NCBI RefSeq assembly: GCF_000447795.1
Contig: NZ_AUNI01000009.1
Span: 124,001-188,000, forward strand
Direction of reading: 5' to 3'
DNA from: Bacteriovorax sp. Seq25_V
GTDB lineage: Bacteria > Bdellovibrionota > Bacteriovoracia > Bacteriovoracales > Bacteriovoracaceae
DNA length: 64,000 nt
Positions within the stretch are counted from its first letter, which is position 1, and each line of letters opens with the position of its first letter. The translations under genes and the position numbers were made by a program. Below, in pieces: positions 26,486 through 36,439 of this stretch. The notes beneath the pieces are model-generated. The model was not told the DNA's origin. It did not search any database and saw only the letters and a program-made list of their open reading frames with translations.

Positions 26486-27376
26486 ATGACCCAAAAAGAC
26501 ACAAAAGTCTTTTCAATGACTGGCTTTGGAAAGTTTCAGCTTGAAAGAGAAAATTTACAAGTCACAGTCGAAATCAAGAGTGTCAATCATCGCTTTAAAG
26601 ATGTGCGCTTTAAAATGAGCTCGCATCTTTCTCCATTAGAAATAGAAATGAGAAATGCCATTAATGCGAACTTTAAAAGAGGGAGCTTTGACATTTTTAT
26701 TAATTATAAGAAGATTGATACAGGTACAAGATTTGATGATTTCGATGAAGACAAAATTAAGGCCTTCTTGAAGAAAATTAAATCGATGGCCGATGCTGAA
26801 GGTGTTGGCGTTAGTGTCAAACCGACAGAATTTTTAAGATCTGAATTTCAAAAAGATCAAGATGACACTTTTTCGGAAGTGCTTCTTGAAATGACAAGAG
26901 AAGCTTTTCCTCACGCTATTGAAGAGCTTAAGAAATCAAGAAATATAGAAGGTGAAAAGCTGGTCAGTGTTTTAAAAGAGCATCGTAATCACTTTGAAGA
27001 AAATTATTTAGAGATAAAAAAACTTAGTGGAAGTTTTGAAGATACTGTTAAAGAGAGACTTAATAAGAGATTTGAAGAGTTTCAAAAGGTAATGCCTGTA
27101 GATGAACCAAGGTTCATGCAGGAAGTAATTTATTATCTTGAAAAAATGGATATTCAAGAAGAGCTTAATCGAATTCAGATTCATCTTGAAAAATTCGATT
27201 CAATTTTTGAAACAGGTGGAGAAGTTGGAAGACAACTAGATTTTCTACTTCAGGAATTAAATAGAGAAACTAATACAACAGGTTCGAAATCATCTCTTGA
27301 GGAAATTTCATCGCGCGTGGTGCAAATGAAAGTCCACATGGAAAAGATTAGAGAACAGGCATTAAATTTAGAGTAA
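26486..27376 (+). CDS. yicC: YicC/YloC-family endoribonuclease
   Basis: The 296-residue cytosolic protein begins with the family hallmark SMTGFGK and VEIKSVNHRFKDVRFKM and ends with the helical DUF1732 part (ETNTTGSKSSLEEISSRVVQMK). Members cleave RNA. It is the first gene of a compact operon with gmk and spoT (gaps of one base each), as in many bacteria. A GGGAGAGAGGG site precedes the ATG. Confidence 0.9.
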   Translation: MTQKDTKVFSMTGFGKFQLERENLQVTVEIKSVNHRFKDVRFKMSSHLSPLEIEMRNAINANFKRGSFDIFINYKKIDTGTRFDDFDEDKIKAFLKKIKSMADAEGVGVSVKPTEFLRSEFQKDQDDTFSEVLLEMTREAFPHAIEELKKSRNIEGEKLVSVLKEHRNHFEENYLEIKKLSGSFEDTVKERLNKRFEEFQKVMPVDEPRFMQEVIYYLEKMDIQEELNRIQIHLEKFDSIFETGGEVGRQLDFLLQELNRETNTTGSKSSLEEISSRVVQMKVHMEKIREQALNLE

Positions 27377-27377
27377 T

Positions 27378-27944
27378 ATGGAAAAAACTGGAAAAATTAT
27401 AGTAATTGTAGCCCCTTCAGGAACTGGGAAATCAACTCTAATTAAGAGATTGAAAAAAGCATGCCCTGAGCTATTAGAATCTGTATCATATACGACACGG
27501 AAGATACGTGAGGGTGAAGTTGATGGTGTTCACTACAACTTCATCACTAAAGAAAACTTTCTTGCGATGAAAGATGCTCAAGAGTTTTTAGAGTGGGCAC
27601 AAGTTCACGGAAATTACTATGGAACAAGTAAGAAATTTGTAGAGAAACAACTACTGGAAGGGAAGAGTCTACTTTTTGATCTCGATGTTCAAGGAACTGA
27701 CTCGTTTAAAACATACTTTAAAGATAGTGCAAAAGTTATTTTTATTGCACCACCATCAGTTGAAACTCTTCAAGAAAGACTTCTTGGTAGAGGGACTGAA
27801 ACTGAAGAATCACTAAAGCTTAGACTTTCAAATGCTCTTGGAGAGTTGAAAAGAAAAGATGATTTCGACTATTGTGTCATTAATGATGAGCTTGAAAGGG
27901 CATATCAGGAATTGCTTTCAATAGTAAAAGGTATTTTAGGATAA
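27378..27944 (+). CDS. gmk: Guanylate kinase
   Basis: It phosphorylates GMP to GDP. The 188-residue length, the P-loop APSGTGKSTL, the GMP-binding YTTRKIREGEVDGVHYNF and the DLDVQG motif are standard. It lies one base after yicC and one base before spoT, so the operon links guanine nucleotide supply with (p)ppGpp metabolism. Confidence 0.95.
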   Translation: MEKTGKIIVIVAPSGTGKSTLIKRLKKACPELLESVSYTTRKIREGEVDGVHYNFITKENFLAMKDAQEFLEWAQVHGNYYGTSKKFVEKQLLEGKSLLFDLDVQGTDSFKTYFKDSAKVIFIAPPSVETLQERLLGRGTETEESLKLRLSNALGELKRKDDFDYCVINDELERAYQELLSIVKGILG

Positions 27945-27945
27945 T

Positions 27946-30138
27946 ATGTATCAGCAGCTAGATTTTTCACATGAAAGAGAATTGAATATTGAAGAACTTT
28001 GTCGAAGGGTAGAGGCATATTATCCAGATGCAAATTTTACTTTATTAAAGAAGGCCTATAAATTTGCTGAGAATGCACATAAGGGTCAAATGAGAAGCTC
28101 TGGGGAGGAATATATTATTCACCCAATTAACGTTGCGGGAACACTCGTTAAGCTTCGAATGGATATAGATTCAATTATTGCTGGTCTTCTTCACGATGTT
28201 GTTGAAGATTGTGATGTGAAGCCTGAAGAGCTTGAAAAAGAATTCAGTAAAGATATCGCACAGATTGTTGTTGGTCTGACAAAAATTTCTAAAATCAAAT
28301 TCAAAACAAAAGAAGAATCTCAAGCAGAAAACTTTCGAAAGATGGTTGTGGCGATGGCCAAGGACCTTCGAGTTATTATCGTGAAGCTTGCAGATCGTAT
28401 GCACAATATGAGAACTCTTCAGTATGTATCTGAAGAGAAGCAAAGAAAGATCGCGCAAGAAACATTAGATATCTATGTTCCTCTCGCAAGTCGTCTGGGG
28501 ATTAACTCAGTTAAGACTGAGCTTGAAGATATTTGTCTTCGTTTCCTACATCCTGATATTTACTATCGTCTTGCAGAAAAGATCATGATGAAAAAATCTG
28601 ATCGCGAAGAGTATATCGCTGATACCATCAGTATTATTCAAGATAAACTGATTGAATATTCAGTCAAGGCTGAGATCAAAGGAAGACCAAAGCATTTCTA
28701 TTCGATTTATAAGAAGATGAGCGCGCGTGCTGTAGACTTTGATCAGATCACTGATATTCTAGCGTTTAGATTAATCGTTTCCAATATTACAGAATGTTAT
28801 AAGACTCTAGGGATTATTCACTCATCATTTACTCCTATCCCTGGACGTTTTAAAGACTATATTGCGATTCCGAAAGTTAATAATTATCAATCTCTTCACA
28901 CAACCGTAATTGGACCAAAGGCGGAGAGGATTGAAATCCAAATCAGAACAAGTGAGATGGATGAGGTTGCAGAGAGAGGGATCGCTGCGCACTGGAAATA
29001 CAAAGAAGGTGTCGTCGCTGGTGGAAAACAACTTTCGTGGGTACAAGAACTTTTAGAATTTAATCAAAATATCGAAAGTAATGCCGAGTTCATGAGTCAT
29101 ATTAAGAATGACCTTGATATTGGAGGTGTATTCGTATTCACTCCAAATGGGGATGTTTTTGAACTTCGCTATGGGGCAACTCCACTTGATTTCGCTTACA
29201 GTGTTCACACCGAAATCGGTCATCGCTGTGTTGGGGCAAAGGTTAATGGAAGAATTGTTCCTCTTAAGCATACATTAAAGTCTGGAGACACTATTGAGGT
29301 TCTAACTTCGAAATCTCAGACTCCAAATAAAGACTGGCTAAGTATTGTTAAGTCTTCAAAAGCGAAATCAAAAATCAAGGCCTGGCTTCTACGTGTTGAG
29401 CGTGAGAAGAATATTGAAGTTGGTAAAGAGACACTTGAAAAAGCATTCAAAGTTCTTGGGACAACTCTTAAGGCCGCGATTAAGGCCGGTGATTTTGATA
29501 AGGCCAAAGAGCCTCTTGGTGCGAAGAGCGATGATGAGATCTTTGCGCATGTTGGTTCTGGTAAACTAAGTGCTAAGAGAGTAATTGAAGTAATCCCTGG
29601 TTATGAACAACCTGACAAGGATGAAACTCTTCAAGAAAAACTAAATGAGATCAATACTCTTTCTGATAAAATTTCTAAGACCGCGAAGAGAAGTTCTCAT
29701 AAAGATAATGCTGTTATCGTCGATGGAATGGATGATCTGATGGTTCGTATGGCCCGTTGTTGTAATCCAATTCCAGGGGATCCAATCATTGGTTATATCA
29801 CTCGTGGTCGTGGTATTACGATTCACCGTGGTGATTGTACGAGATATGATACAGGTGAGGTGGGGAGACAGATTCACGTCGAATGGAATCCTGAATTTAG
29901 TTTCAGACATCCGGTAAATATTCGTGTCATTACCCATGATAGACCAGGTGTTCTTTCATCGATTTCTAAGTCGATTAATAACCTTGGTGTTAATATTCGT
30001 TCTGCTATTGCTAAATCAACTCAGGATAGAAAAGGTAGTTTTATCTTTGAGATTGAAGTTAAGGATTACTCTGAGCTTCTAAAAACAATCAGTGGCATTG
30101 AAGGTTTAGAAGAAGTAATTTCTGTCTCAAGAGCGTAG
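27946..30138 (+). CDS. spoT: RelA/SpoT-family bifunctional (p)ppGpp synthetase/hydrolase
   Basis: The 730-residue protein has the full long-RSH layout: HD hydrolase domain with HDVVEDCD near residues 85-92, synthetase domain (RPKHFYSIYKKM, DILAFRLIV, YKEGVVAG), TGS domain (VFVFTPNGDVFELRYGATPLDFAYSVHT), zinc-finger-like region (MARCCNPIPGDPIIGY), and a C-terminal ACT domain. The intact HD and synthetase motifs suggest it both makes and degrades the alarmone. It is the only RSH in the window. rpoZ, which often lies between gmk and spoT, is absent here. Confidence 0.93.
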   Translation: MYQQLDFSHERELNIEELCRRVEAYYPDANFTLLKKAYKFAENAHKGQMRSSGEEYIIHPINVAGTLVKLRMDIDSIIAGLLHDVVEDCDVKPEELEKEFSKDIAQIVVGLTKISKIKFKTKEESQAENFRKMVVAMAKDLRVIIVKLADRMHNMRTLQYVSEEKQRKIAQETLDIYVPLASRLGINSVKTELEDICLRFLHPDIYYRLAEKIMMKKSDREEYIADTISIIQDKLIEYSVKAEIKGRPKHFYSIYKKMSARAVDFDQITDILAFRLIVSNITECYKTLGIIHSSFTPIPGRFKDYIAIPKVNNYQSLHTTVIGPKAERIEIQIRTSEMDEVAERGIAAHWKYKEGVVAGGKQLSWVQELLEFNQNIESNAEFMSHIKNDLDIGGVFVFTPNGDVFELRYGATPLDFAYSVHTEIGHRCVGAKVNGRIVPLKHTLKSGDTIEVLTSKSQTPNKDWLSIVKSSKAKSKIKAWLLRVEREKNIEVGKETLEKAFKVLGTTLKAAIKAGDFDKAKEPLGAKSDDEIFAHVGSGKLSAKRVIEVIPGYEQPDKDETLQEKLNEINTLSDKISKTAKRSSHKDNAVIVDGMDDLMVRMARCCNPIPGDPIIGYITRGRGITIHRGDCTRYDTGEVGRQIHVEWNPEFSFRHPVNIRVITHDRPGVLSSISKSINNLGVNIRSAIAKSTQDRKGSFIFEIEVKDYSELLKTISGIEGLEEVISVSRA

Positions 30139-30145
30139 TAGGTAG

Positions 30146-30170
30146 GGAGGATTTTATCCTCCTTATTGTA
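30146..30170 (+). terminator. Terminator of the yicC-gmk-spoT operon
   Basis: GGAGGAT and ATCCTCC form a 7-bp stem (30146-30162) followed by TTATTGTATATT. It also serves as the boundary to the convergent exported-protein gene, whose stop lies at its edge. Confidence 0.65.
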
Positions 30171-31995
30171 TATTCAGCTTTCTCGAGTCAAATATATTGA
30201 AGAAGTCTCGCCCCTGTTCTTTCACAAGTTTAGGAAAGCTTTCAAAATTTTCGACGAAGTCTTCCTTTGTAATTTCCTCTTTGAGTTCGTATCCCTTGTT
30301 TTCGAGCTTGAAGAGCTTCATTACTTTTTGATCAGCAATGAAAACAACTTTGATTTTTGGTTTATCACTGTTGTTTATGACTTCGGGCTCTTTTTCCTTG
30401 CTTGGAATATTATACGACTTTAGAGAAGGTGCTGAAATTGATCCCACTCCAGATGATGAATTTGACTTCCCACTGTTTGGTAGTGAGGCTGGACTTCTTG
30501 TTGTCGTTGCACTTCTTGAGGCAGCGCTTGGTAAGGCATCTGAAAATGTATTACTGATGCTTTCTTTTTTTCTCTGTGCATCTTCTCTTTTATCTTTAGC
30601 AATCTCTTCTTTTGACTTTGGAGCTGCAGGTACAATATTTGTTCTTACAGCTTTTTCTGTCTTGGTGTAGAAGGGAGTATATTGCTTGTTGGAATTAGCT
30701 TTGTTAACAGAGTTATTGTTTTTTGCTTTAAACGTAGATGGGGTAGGCTTATAATCTTTTGCCTGCGACCAATTGCTACTTGTTGAATTCTTTCTGTGAT
30801 CATTTTTAATTTCAGCATAGTACTGCTGAGCTTCATCAGGATACTTGCTTTCTATATCTTTAATAGAGGAGATATTATCTTTTTGTGGTACTGTTCTTGC
30901 GACTTTTCGAAGTTCTTTCTTAAGCTGATGAAGCTTAGTAAATATCTGCTTTCTTTGCACAGGGTTTTGTGTCTTAGAAAGTTGATCGATTAGTGAATTA
31001 AGTTCAGTTGTAATTTCAGTAGTTCTTATTACATCTCTCTCATACTGTTTCTTATGTTCAGCGATTGCAATCTTTCTGTTGATTATGAAAAGACTATCGT
31101 CTTCATCAATTCTAATACCGTATTTATTTTCAAGTTCTGGCTTATCTTCTTGTTGATATTCTTTCACTAGTTGCTGAATTTCTGGAATTATTTCATTTGT
31201 TGTTTCACTGTAGATATCGACGCCAGCTAAGCAGGAATATATCAGAATATTGTCAATGTTTATCTCATCATTTATAAGTGAAGAATTAAATACACGAATG
31301 TCTTCATAGTTGATTGAATATTCATTTTCTGGTATCGATAATTTATCGCATAGTGAATCGATTGTCTCTGTTTGGCATGTGGAAATGTTATCTTCTTTTA
31401 GTAGTGTTTCGATAGTATTTGAAACCACCGCATTTATTCCCTCACTTATGAGTAAACCTTTTAGCAGATAGTTAAGTGTCTTTTTTGATTCATCATCTTT
31501 ACATTGTGATAAAGACACAATTTCTTTTTTACTTTTCTCTGGAGGACAAGTTTCAAGCTCTAAACTTCCTAGGGATTCAATCTCTGGAAGAATGGTAATA
31601 GCTTTATATTGTAGCTTGTTTTTATTTTCATCTTCATTCTTACAGAATGGATCTTTAGCCCTTTTTGATTTAGGAAGTTTGCATATGCAATTATTTAATG
31701 GGAAAGGAACTAAATCTTTTTCTGATTCAAATCCTTTTATTTCTACATTTTTATTCTGACGACAGAAATCAGTAAAACTTTGTTTAACAGTATAATTGAT
31801 AATATCATCGAGATCAGATTCTGTTTTTACAGTTGGATTAGGATTGAACTGAGTGCAAGAAATAATAACATTTTCAATCTTCCTAATGCCTGTTTTGCAG
31901 TAGTAATCTTTATATCTCTTATAGTCTTCATTGGCATAAAGAAGACCATGATATGAAATTGATAATATAATTAGTTTTAAAGTAGTTTTTTTCAT
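30163..31995 (-). CDS. Large exported protein of unknown function
   Basis: The 610-residue product has a signal peptide (MKKTTLKLIILSISYHGLLYA) and a cysteine-rich first 250 residues, including CKTGIRK, CICKLPK and TCPPEKS. A long charged helical middle and a Ser/Ala/Thr-rich low-complexity stretch near 480-530 (SAASRSATTTRSPASLPNS) follow. The last 60 residues (KIKVVFIADQKVMKLFKLENKGYELKEE is their theme) look like a small alpha/beta domain. I recognise no family. Low complexity and export suggest a surface or periplasmic protein; its role is unknown. Confidence 0.65.
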   Translation of the reverse strand: MKKTTLKLIILSISYHGLLYANEDYKRYKDYYCKTGIRKIENVIISCTQFNPNPTVKTESDLDDIINYTVKQSFTDFCRQNKNVEIKGFESEKDLVPFPLNNCICKLPKSKRAKDPFCKNEDENKNKLQYKAITILPEIESLGSLELETCPPEKSKKEIVSLSQCKDDESKKTLNYLLKGLLISEGINAVVSNTIETLLKEDNISTCQTETIDSLCDKLSIPENEYSINYEDIRVFNSSLINDEINIDNILIYSCLAGVDIYSETTNEIIPEIQQLVKEYQQEDKPELENKYGIRIDEDDSLFIINRKIAIAEHKKQYERDVIRTTEITTELNSLIDQLSKTQNPVQRKQIFTKLHQLKKELRKVARTVPQKDNISSIKDIESKYPDEAQQYYAEIKNDHRKNSTSSNWSQAKDYKPTPSTFKAKNNNSVNKANSNKQYTPFYTKTEKAVRTNIVPAAPKSKEEIAKDKREDAQRKKESISNTFSDALPSAASRSATTTRSPASLPNSGKSNSSSGVGSISAPSLKSYNIPSKEKEPEVINNSDKPKIKVVFIADQKVMKLFKLENKGYELKEEITKEDFVENFESFPKLVKEQGRDFFNIFDSRKLNIQ

Positions 31996-32112
31996 TACTT
32001 GTTCATTATCGTCAAGTATCGAAAAAAAGTTTAGTGTCTTTTAGCAAATTGTTGAATTTAATAGGTTTGGTGGCATTCAAAAGAGCTTTCGAGTGCCACT
32101 GTTAGTTGGTAA

Positions 32113-33093
32113 TTATTTATTTAATTCATTTAAGAAGCGGTCGTCAACTCCGAGGTATGAATCGTAGTTAGTTGATGCTGAACCTGCTGATGTACTAGAT
32201 GATGATTCTTTGTAGTACTTCGTATCGTATCCAAGAGTGATCGTTGTACCAACATAATAAACTTGCTTGTATGGATTATCGATATCCTCGTACGAAAGAT
32301 CTACGTCAACGAGAAGAGCTCCACCACTTGCTCCTGAAAACGAAACAGTTTGAACTCCAAACTTTCTTCTGTCATAAGCGTTAAGGTTAATAAACTCTTG
32401 TGCTCTTATCTGGTCGTCATATGTTAGTGTTTTCCCATTGTCTCCTTTGAGATTATCTGAACTATATCCTGCAGAAATGACCGTTGTTTGATTATCATAT
32501 CTAATAAACTCTGATGGGTGCATGGCCAGTTCAGTTTCAATTAGAGCCGGCTTAATTGTAGAAAATGGGATTTTTCCATTAAAAGAGAGTACTGCTGAGT
32601 CTCTTTCTAGGTTTAATTCCTCAATGTTAAGATCTTTAACAATTTTTAAGCCAGACTTTGTTGTTGTTTCCCAAGTGATACTTTTTATATCATACTTTGA
32701 TTCGGTTTCTGTGTTACCAAAACAGTGACCTGCAGATTTGATAACACGACTTGATTGGCCAGGGATTGCTGAAATTAACGTACCTGAACAATATGAAACT
32801 TGCCTATTTGTTAAAACCGTTTTGATTCTTCCTACCGCATCAAGATAAGCTGGAGATGATTTTGTTTTCTTTTTTCTTCTGTCCGCTTTTTGAAGTTCTG
32901 AAAGGTCAGTATAGTAAGTTATTCCATTCTCGGAGAATGAGAGTGCACGAGTTGCAATTTCTAAAATTTCAAGATTAGAGCTGTAGTTTTCTGGAAGTGT
33001 AATTTCCGGCTTAGAAAAATCGCATTCTTTAGCAGTTGTAGAAAAAGTAAACACTGTTAAAACTGTGATCAATTTAAGTAGTTGTAACTTCAT
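32113..33093 (-). CDS. Exported trypsin-like (S1) serine protease
   Basis: The 326-residue protein has a signal peptide and a chymotrypsin-fold domain with the triad in order: His in KSAGHCF, Asp in LERDSAVLS and Ser in FSGASGGALL. YCSGTLIS is the usual strand before the His. All three catalytic residues look intact. It lies 105 bases from a divergently transcribed exported protein with a transglycosylase-like end, so the two may be regulated together. A secreted digestive or envelope protease is likely. Confidence 0.82.
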   Translation of the reverse strand: MKLQLLKLITVLTVFTFSTTAKECDFSKPEITLPENYSSNLEILEIATRALSFSENGITYYTDLSELQKADRRKKKTKSSPAYLDAVGRIKTVLTNRQVSYCSGTLISAIPGQSSRVIKSAGHCFGNTETESKYDIKSITWETTTKSGLKIVKDLNIEELNLERDSAVLSFNGKIPFSTIKPALIETELAMHPSEFIRYDNQTTVISAGYSSDNLKGDNGKTLTYDDQIRAQEFINLNAYDRRKFGVQTVSFSGASGGALLVDVDLSYEDIDNPYKQVYYVGTTITLGYDTKYYKESSSSTSAGSASTNYDSYLGVDDRFLNELNK

Positions 33094-33198
33094 AAATACA
33101 CCCTTTATCTTGATTAATATGTATATTTATAAGCAAGTACGATGCCAAAAATAAAAATATTGCGTGTATATTGGTATCTAACTTGCAGAGTTGTCAGT

Positions 33199-34962
33199 AT
33201 GAAAAAACTTATTTTGATACTTACATTTCTAGGCTTTTCAGCAGCTTATGCCAACGACTGTAGACGCTTAAATGTGTCCAATAATTGTTCACGTGACAGA
33301 ATTTATACAAACCGGATGGAATTAATTGCAATTAAAACGGCTGTATTCTTAAGTGATAGAGGTCTTAAAACTCTCGAGGATTATGTAAGTTTAAAAATAT
33401 CTCGAATGAGCTCACAGGAAATACTCGATTTTAAATCTGATTTTAAAACTCTTTTCCTAGAAACTTCTTATAAGAGCTTTATCGAAGCTGCAAAGAAATC
33501 GAGTTATTGGAATAGAGATAGAAGACTAAACAATGCTTCTGCAACATTGGCCATGTTGCTAATGAAGAGAGAAGAAAGTGACATATTCAATGCATCTGAA
33601 GTTAAGTTTATTTATGCATTACAGAATTTAGACTTTATTGAAAATAAGGTTATTAATGATTTTAATCTTTCAAATATTGTAGTGAAGCTGACAGGGGCAG
33701 TTGGAAACAATGAAACGGTTAATAGAATAAGCGCACAGGCCCTTCTTGATACTATGGAAGTTGCGGAGTGCTTAATTGATATCACTGAAAGCGATGACCT
33801 CTATGGCGATATGCTTGCCTATGCAGACAAGGTTGAAAATACTGGCTCGGGAATAAAACTGAATGGTGAGCAAATTTTAAGCCGCCCTCTTCTTAAGCTG
33901 GAAAGGCTAAAAGTACCAAGAGAAATCGAAGTGATAGATAGTCGCAATTCTTTGAGCGGTCACACTAAATACACTAGAAATGAAAGTAGCGGACTTGATG
34001 CTATATTTGAATATTTTAAGTCATATAGTAGTAGTGAGTATGCAATAATTTCAAAATCAAATAAAACGATCAAGATATATGAGGGAGATCGTTTAGTTTC
34101 TGATGATGTTCTGCAATCAAAACTTTCTCTTGATGATAGACGCAATATTGGTGGAGCTGGAATATATTATCTAATGGGGAATAAGCATCTCTATAATAGT
34201 GATGGAACTTTCTTTAAAACTTTAGAGGATTATATCTCGTTAGACGATGGATCTGTCGTTATCATCCTTCCTAGTGATGAACGTTCGCATAATTTCAGAG
34301 TGAAGAACCATGAGCTTGCTTTTAATTCATCAAATTCAAAAGAATTCTATACGGCCTATAATTATACAGGAAGAGATCATCACTTTATTCCAATTAAATT
34401 CAAGGTTGAATCTCGTAGTCAAACAAATGTGGAATTTGCTGAAGCACTTGAATCTGAAAAGAGAAATTTAATGAAATTGTATGGAATGGACTCTGATACT
34501 TATAATGAATTAGCGAAATTTGCTTATGGTGTAATGAATGTAGAAACCCAGTATGGAGAATCACTGAAATATAAAATTAAAGAAACTGCACCAATCTTAG
34601 TATCAATAGCTAAAGGTAATGGGCTAAATGTGAAGCAAAACTCTCGTGGCCTCACTCAGATGAAAAGAATCCCAAAGTTGATTGTAGAGTCTTATAGGAT
34701 AAAGAAGTCAGAGCTTGATCAGCCTCGTGCTGCAGCTGTTGCGACGGTTGGCTTTGCTTATGAGCTACTTCAAGATCTTAAGAGAATTTCACACCATCAT
34801 AAAGATATTAATTCTACAAATATCTACGATTACCTATATTATCTCTACCAAGGAAAGCGTGGGGAGATTACAAAAGGTACGGCAACACCGGATAAAAATT
34901 TAACGATAAGAAAAATTGAAGCTTCAAAGAGAACTATTGAACTATCTGATGTTTTTAATTAG
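33199..34962 (+). CDS. Exported protein with a transglycosylase-like C-terminal domain
   Basis: The start at 33199 gives a signal peptide (MKKLILILTFLGFSAAYA); the longer frame from 33142 adds 19 unsupported residues. The first 380 residues of the 587-residue protein match nothing I know. The last 200 look like a lysozyme/SLT-type domain: a candidate catalytic Glu in GVMNVETQYGE, then NSRGLTQMK and AAVATVGFAYELLQDL, the SLT sequence order. Cleavage of peptidoglycan is inferred. The ribosome site is weak. Confidence 0.6.
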   Translation: MKKLILILTFLGFSAAYANDCRRLNVSNNCSRDRIYTNRMELIAIKTAVFLSDRGLKTLEDYVSLKISRMSSQEILDFKSDFKTLFLETSYKSFIEAAKKSSYWNRDRRLNNASATLAMLLMKREESDIFNASEVKFIYALQNLDFIENKVINDFNLSNIVVKLTGAVGNNETVNRISAQALLDTMEVAECLIDITESDDLYGDMLAYADKVENTGSGIKLNGEQILSRPLLKLERLKVPREIEVIDSRNSLSGHTKYTRNESSGLDAIFEYFKSYSSSEYAIISKSNKTIKIYEGDRLVSDDVLQSKLSLDDRRNIGGAGIYYLMGNKHLYNSDGTFFKTLEDYISLDDGSVVIILPSDERSHNFRVKNHELAFNSSNSKEFYTAYNYTGRDHHFIPIKFKVESRSQTNVEFAEALESEKRNLMKLYGMDSDTYNELAKFAYGVMNVETQYGESLKYKIKETAPILVSIAKGNGLNVKQNSRGLTQMKRIPKLIVESYRIKKSELDQPRAAAVATVGFAYELLQDLKRISHHHKDINSTNIYDYLYYLYQGKRGEITKGTATPDKNLTIRKIEASKRTIELSDVFN

Positions 34963-34986
34963 GGCAGTACTTAGAAATACTGCCCT
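34961..34986. terminator. Stem-loop between convergent genes
   Basis: A perfect 9-bp AGGGCAGTA/TACTGCCCT stem with an eight-base loop lies between the stop of the transglycosylase-like gene and that of pepA. U-tracts are absent or short on both sides, so its strength is uncertain. Confidence 0.55.
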
Positions 34987-34997
34987 CGAGTTTATGA

Positions 34998-36428
34998 TTA
35001 CTTACTTGAGGCAAGAAAGTCGATAAGCGTTTCAACGCTTTGACCACTACCTCCTCGTTGAACAAGTGATGGCTTTGCTCCACTTGTCCATCCAAAGATA
35101 TCGAGGTGGGCCCATTTCGTTCCCTTTGTAATAAACTTCTCAAGAAAAAGAGCGGCCGTAATTGAACCTGCATATCCCGAGCTACCAGCGTTTGTCATAT
35201 CAGCGAAGTCGCTGTTGAAATCTTTAATGTACGGTTGATATAGTGGCATTCTCCACGCAAGATCATTCATCTTGGCTGAACTTCTTTGTAATGCTGTTGC
35301 TAGGCCGTCATCATTTGAAAATAAACTTGCAATGTCTTGCCCTAACGAAACCTTGCCGGCACCTGTTAGTGTAGCAACATCAATTAGTACTTCAGGTTTC
35401 TTGTCCAGAGCGTAGCTAATAGTATCAGCAAGTGCTAAGCGGCCTTCTGCATCTGTATTGTGAATTTCTACACTAATACCCGCGCGAGACATATAGATAT
35501 CACTTGGTCTCGAAGCATTTTCTGAAATTGCATTTTCTGCAAGTGCAAGATAGATATCGACATTCTTTTTAATCTTAGAGTTTTCAAGCCATCTCGAAAG
35601 ACCAATCAGTGTTGCAGAACCACCCATGTCTTTCTTCATTAGTCTCATTCCTGCAGCAGGTTTTATGTCTAGACCACCACTATCAAACGTAAGTCCCTTT
35701 CCAACTAGGGCAATTGATTTTCCTTTTGCTCCTGCTGGTGAATACTTTAAGTGAACAATACGAGGAGGATTGTTCGAAGATCTTCCAACACTTAGAAGAA
35801 GTCCACATTTCTCCTTCGCTAGCTTTTTTTCATCGAGTACTTCAACTTTAATACTCTTGCTTTTTGCATAAAGTTTTTTAATTTCATTTGCATATGAAAC
35901 TGGATGTAGCTCATTTGGAGGAAGGTTAACAAGGTGTCTTGCTTGATTAATTGAGACCGCAATCTCCTTAGCACTTGTGATAATTGTATCTTTAATTTTC
36001 TTTCCATCCACTAAAATAGAATTATATGAAAGACTTAAAGTACCTGAGAATCTATAAAGTCCTAACTCGAGTCCAACAATACTACCAATAATTTGTTCTT
36101 CATGCAGACCAGAGATTTCTATATTTATTGTCTTTCCTGCTAATTCTGTAGCTAATTGGCCGAGTGCCTCTCTTGCTTGACCATAGAGACTTGTATCAAT
36201 AAAGCCATCGTGACCATTACTTGATATCTGAGAGTCGAGAACTACTGTGTAAAGAGTTTGATCTTTGAGTACAAGTTTCGACTTTGATTTCTTTAGTTCT
36301 TCGAGTTGATTTTTTGAAAGTCCAAATTTCTTAATTGCCGAGGCAAGAGATGCTGACGTTAAGATTAGAAGAGTGGATTCAGTTTTTTTAGAGCTTTTAG
36401 AAAGCCCTGAATTAATTTTAAAATTCAT
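34998..36428 (-). CDS. pepA: Leucyl aminopeptidase (M17 family)
   Basis: The 476-residue cytosolic zinc exopeptidase removes N-terminal residues from peptides. The M17 signature NTDAEGRLALAD is intact, as are GKGLTFDSGGLDIKP and MKKDMGGSA with its metal-binding and active-site Lys/Asp residues. It is the last gene of the minus-strand maeB-ridA-DUF218-pepA run, 11 bases after the DUF218 gene, with AAAGGACAT before the ATG. Confidence 0.93.
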   Translation of the reverse strand: MNFKINSGLSKSSKKTESTLLILTSASLASAIKKFGLSKNQLEELKKSKSKLVLKDQTLYTVVLDSQISSNGHDGFIDTSLYGQAREALGQLATELAGKTINIEISGLHEEQIIGSIVGLELGLYRFSGTLSLSYNSILVDGKKIKDTIITSAKEIAVSINQARHLVNLPPNELHPVSYANEIKKLYAKSKSIKVEVLDEKKLAKEKCGLLLSVGRSSNNPPRIVHLKYSPAGAKGKSIALVGKGLTFDSGGLDIKPAAGMRLMKKDMGGSATLIGLSRWLENSKIKKNVDIYLALAENAISENASRPSDIYMSRAGISVEIHNTDAEGRLALADTISYALDKKPEVLIDVATLTGAGKVSLGQDIASLFSNDDGLATALQRSSAKMNDLAWRMPLYQPYIKDFNSDFADMTNAGSSGYAGSITAALFLEKFITKGTKWAHLDIFGWTSGAKPSLVQRGGSGQSVETLIDFLASSK

Positions 36429-36439
36429 GTTTATGTCCT

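Noticed and set aside
27946-30138. Missing rpoZ as a sign of gene loss
   Set aside because: rpoZ often lies between gmk and spoT but can be elsewhere; absence from this interval proves nothing.
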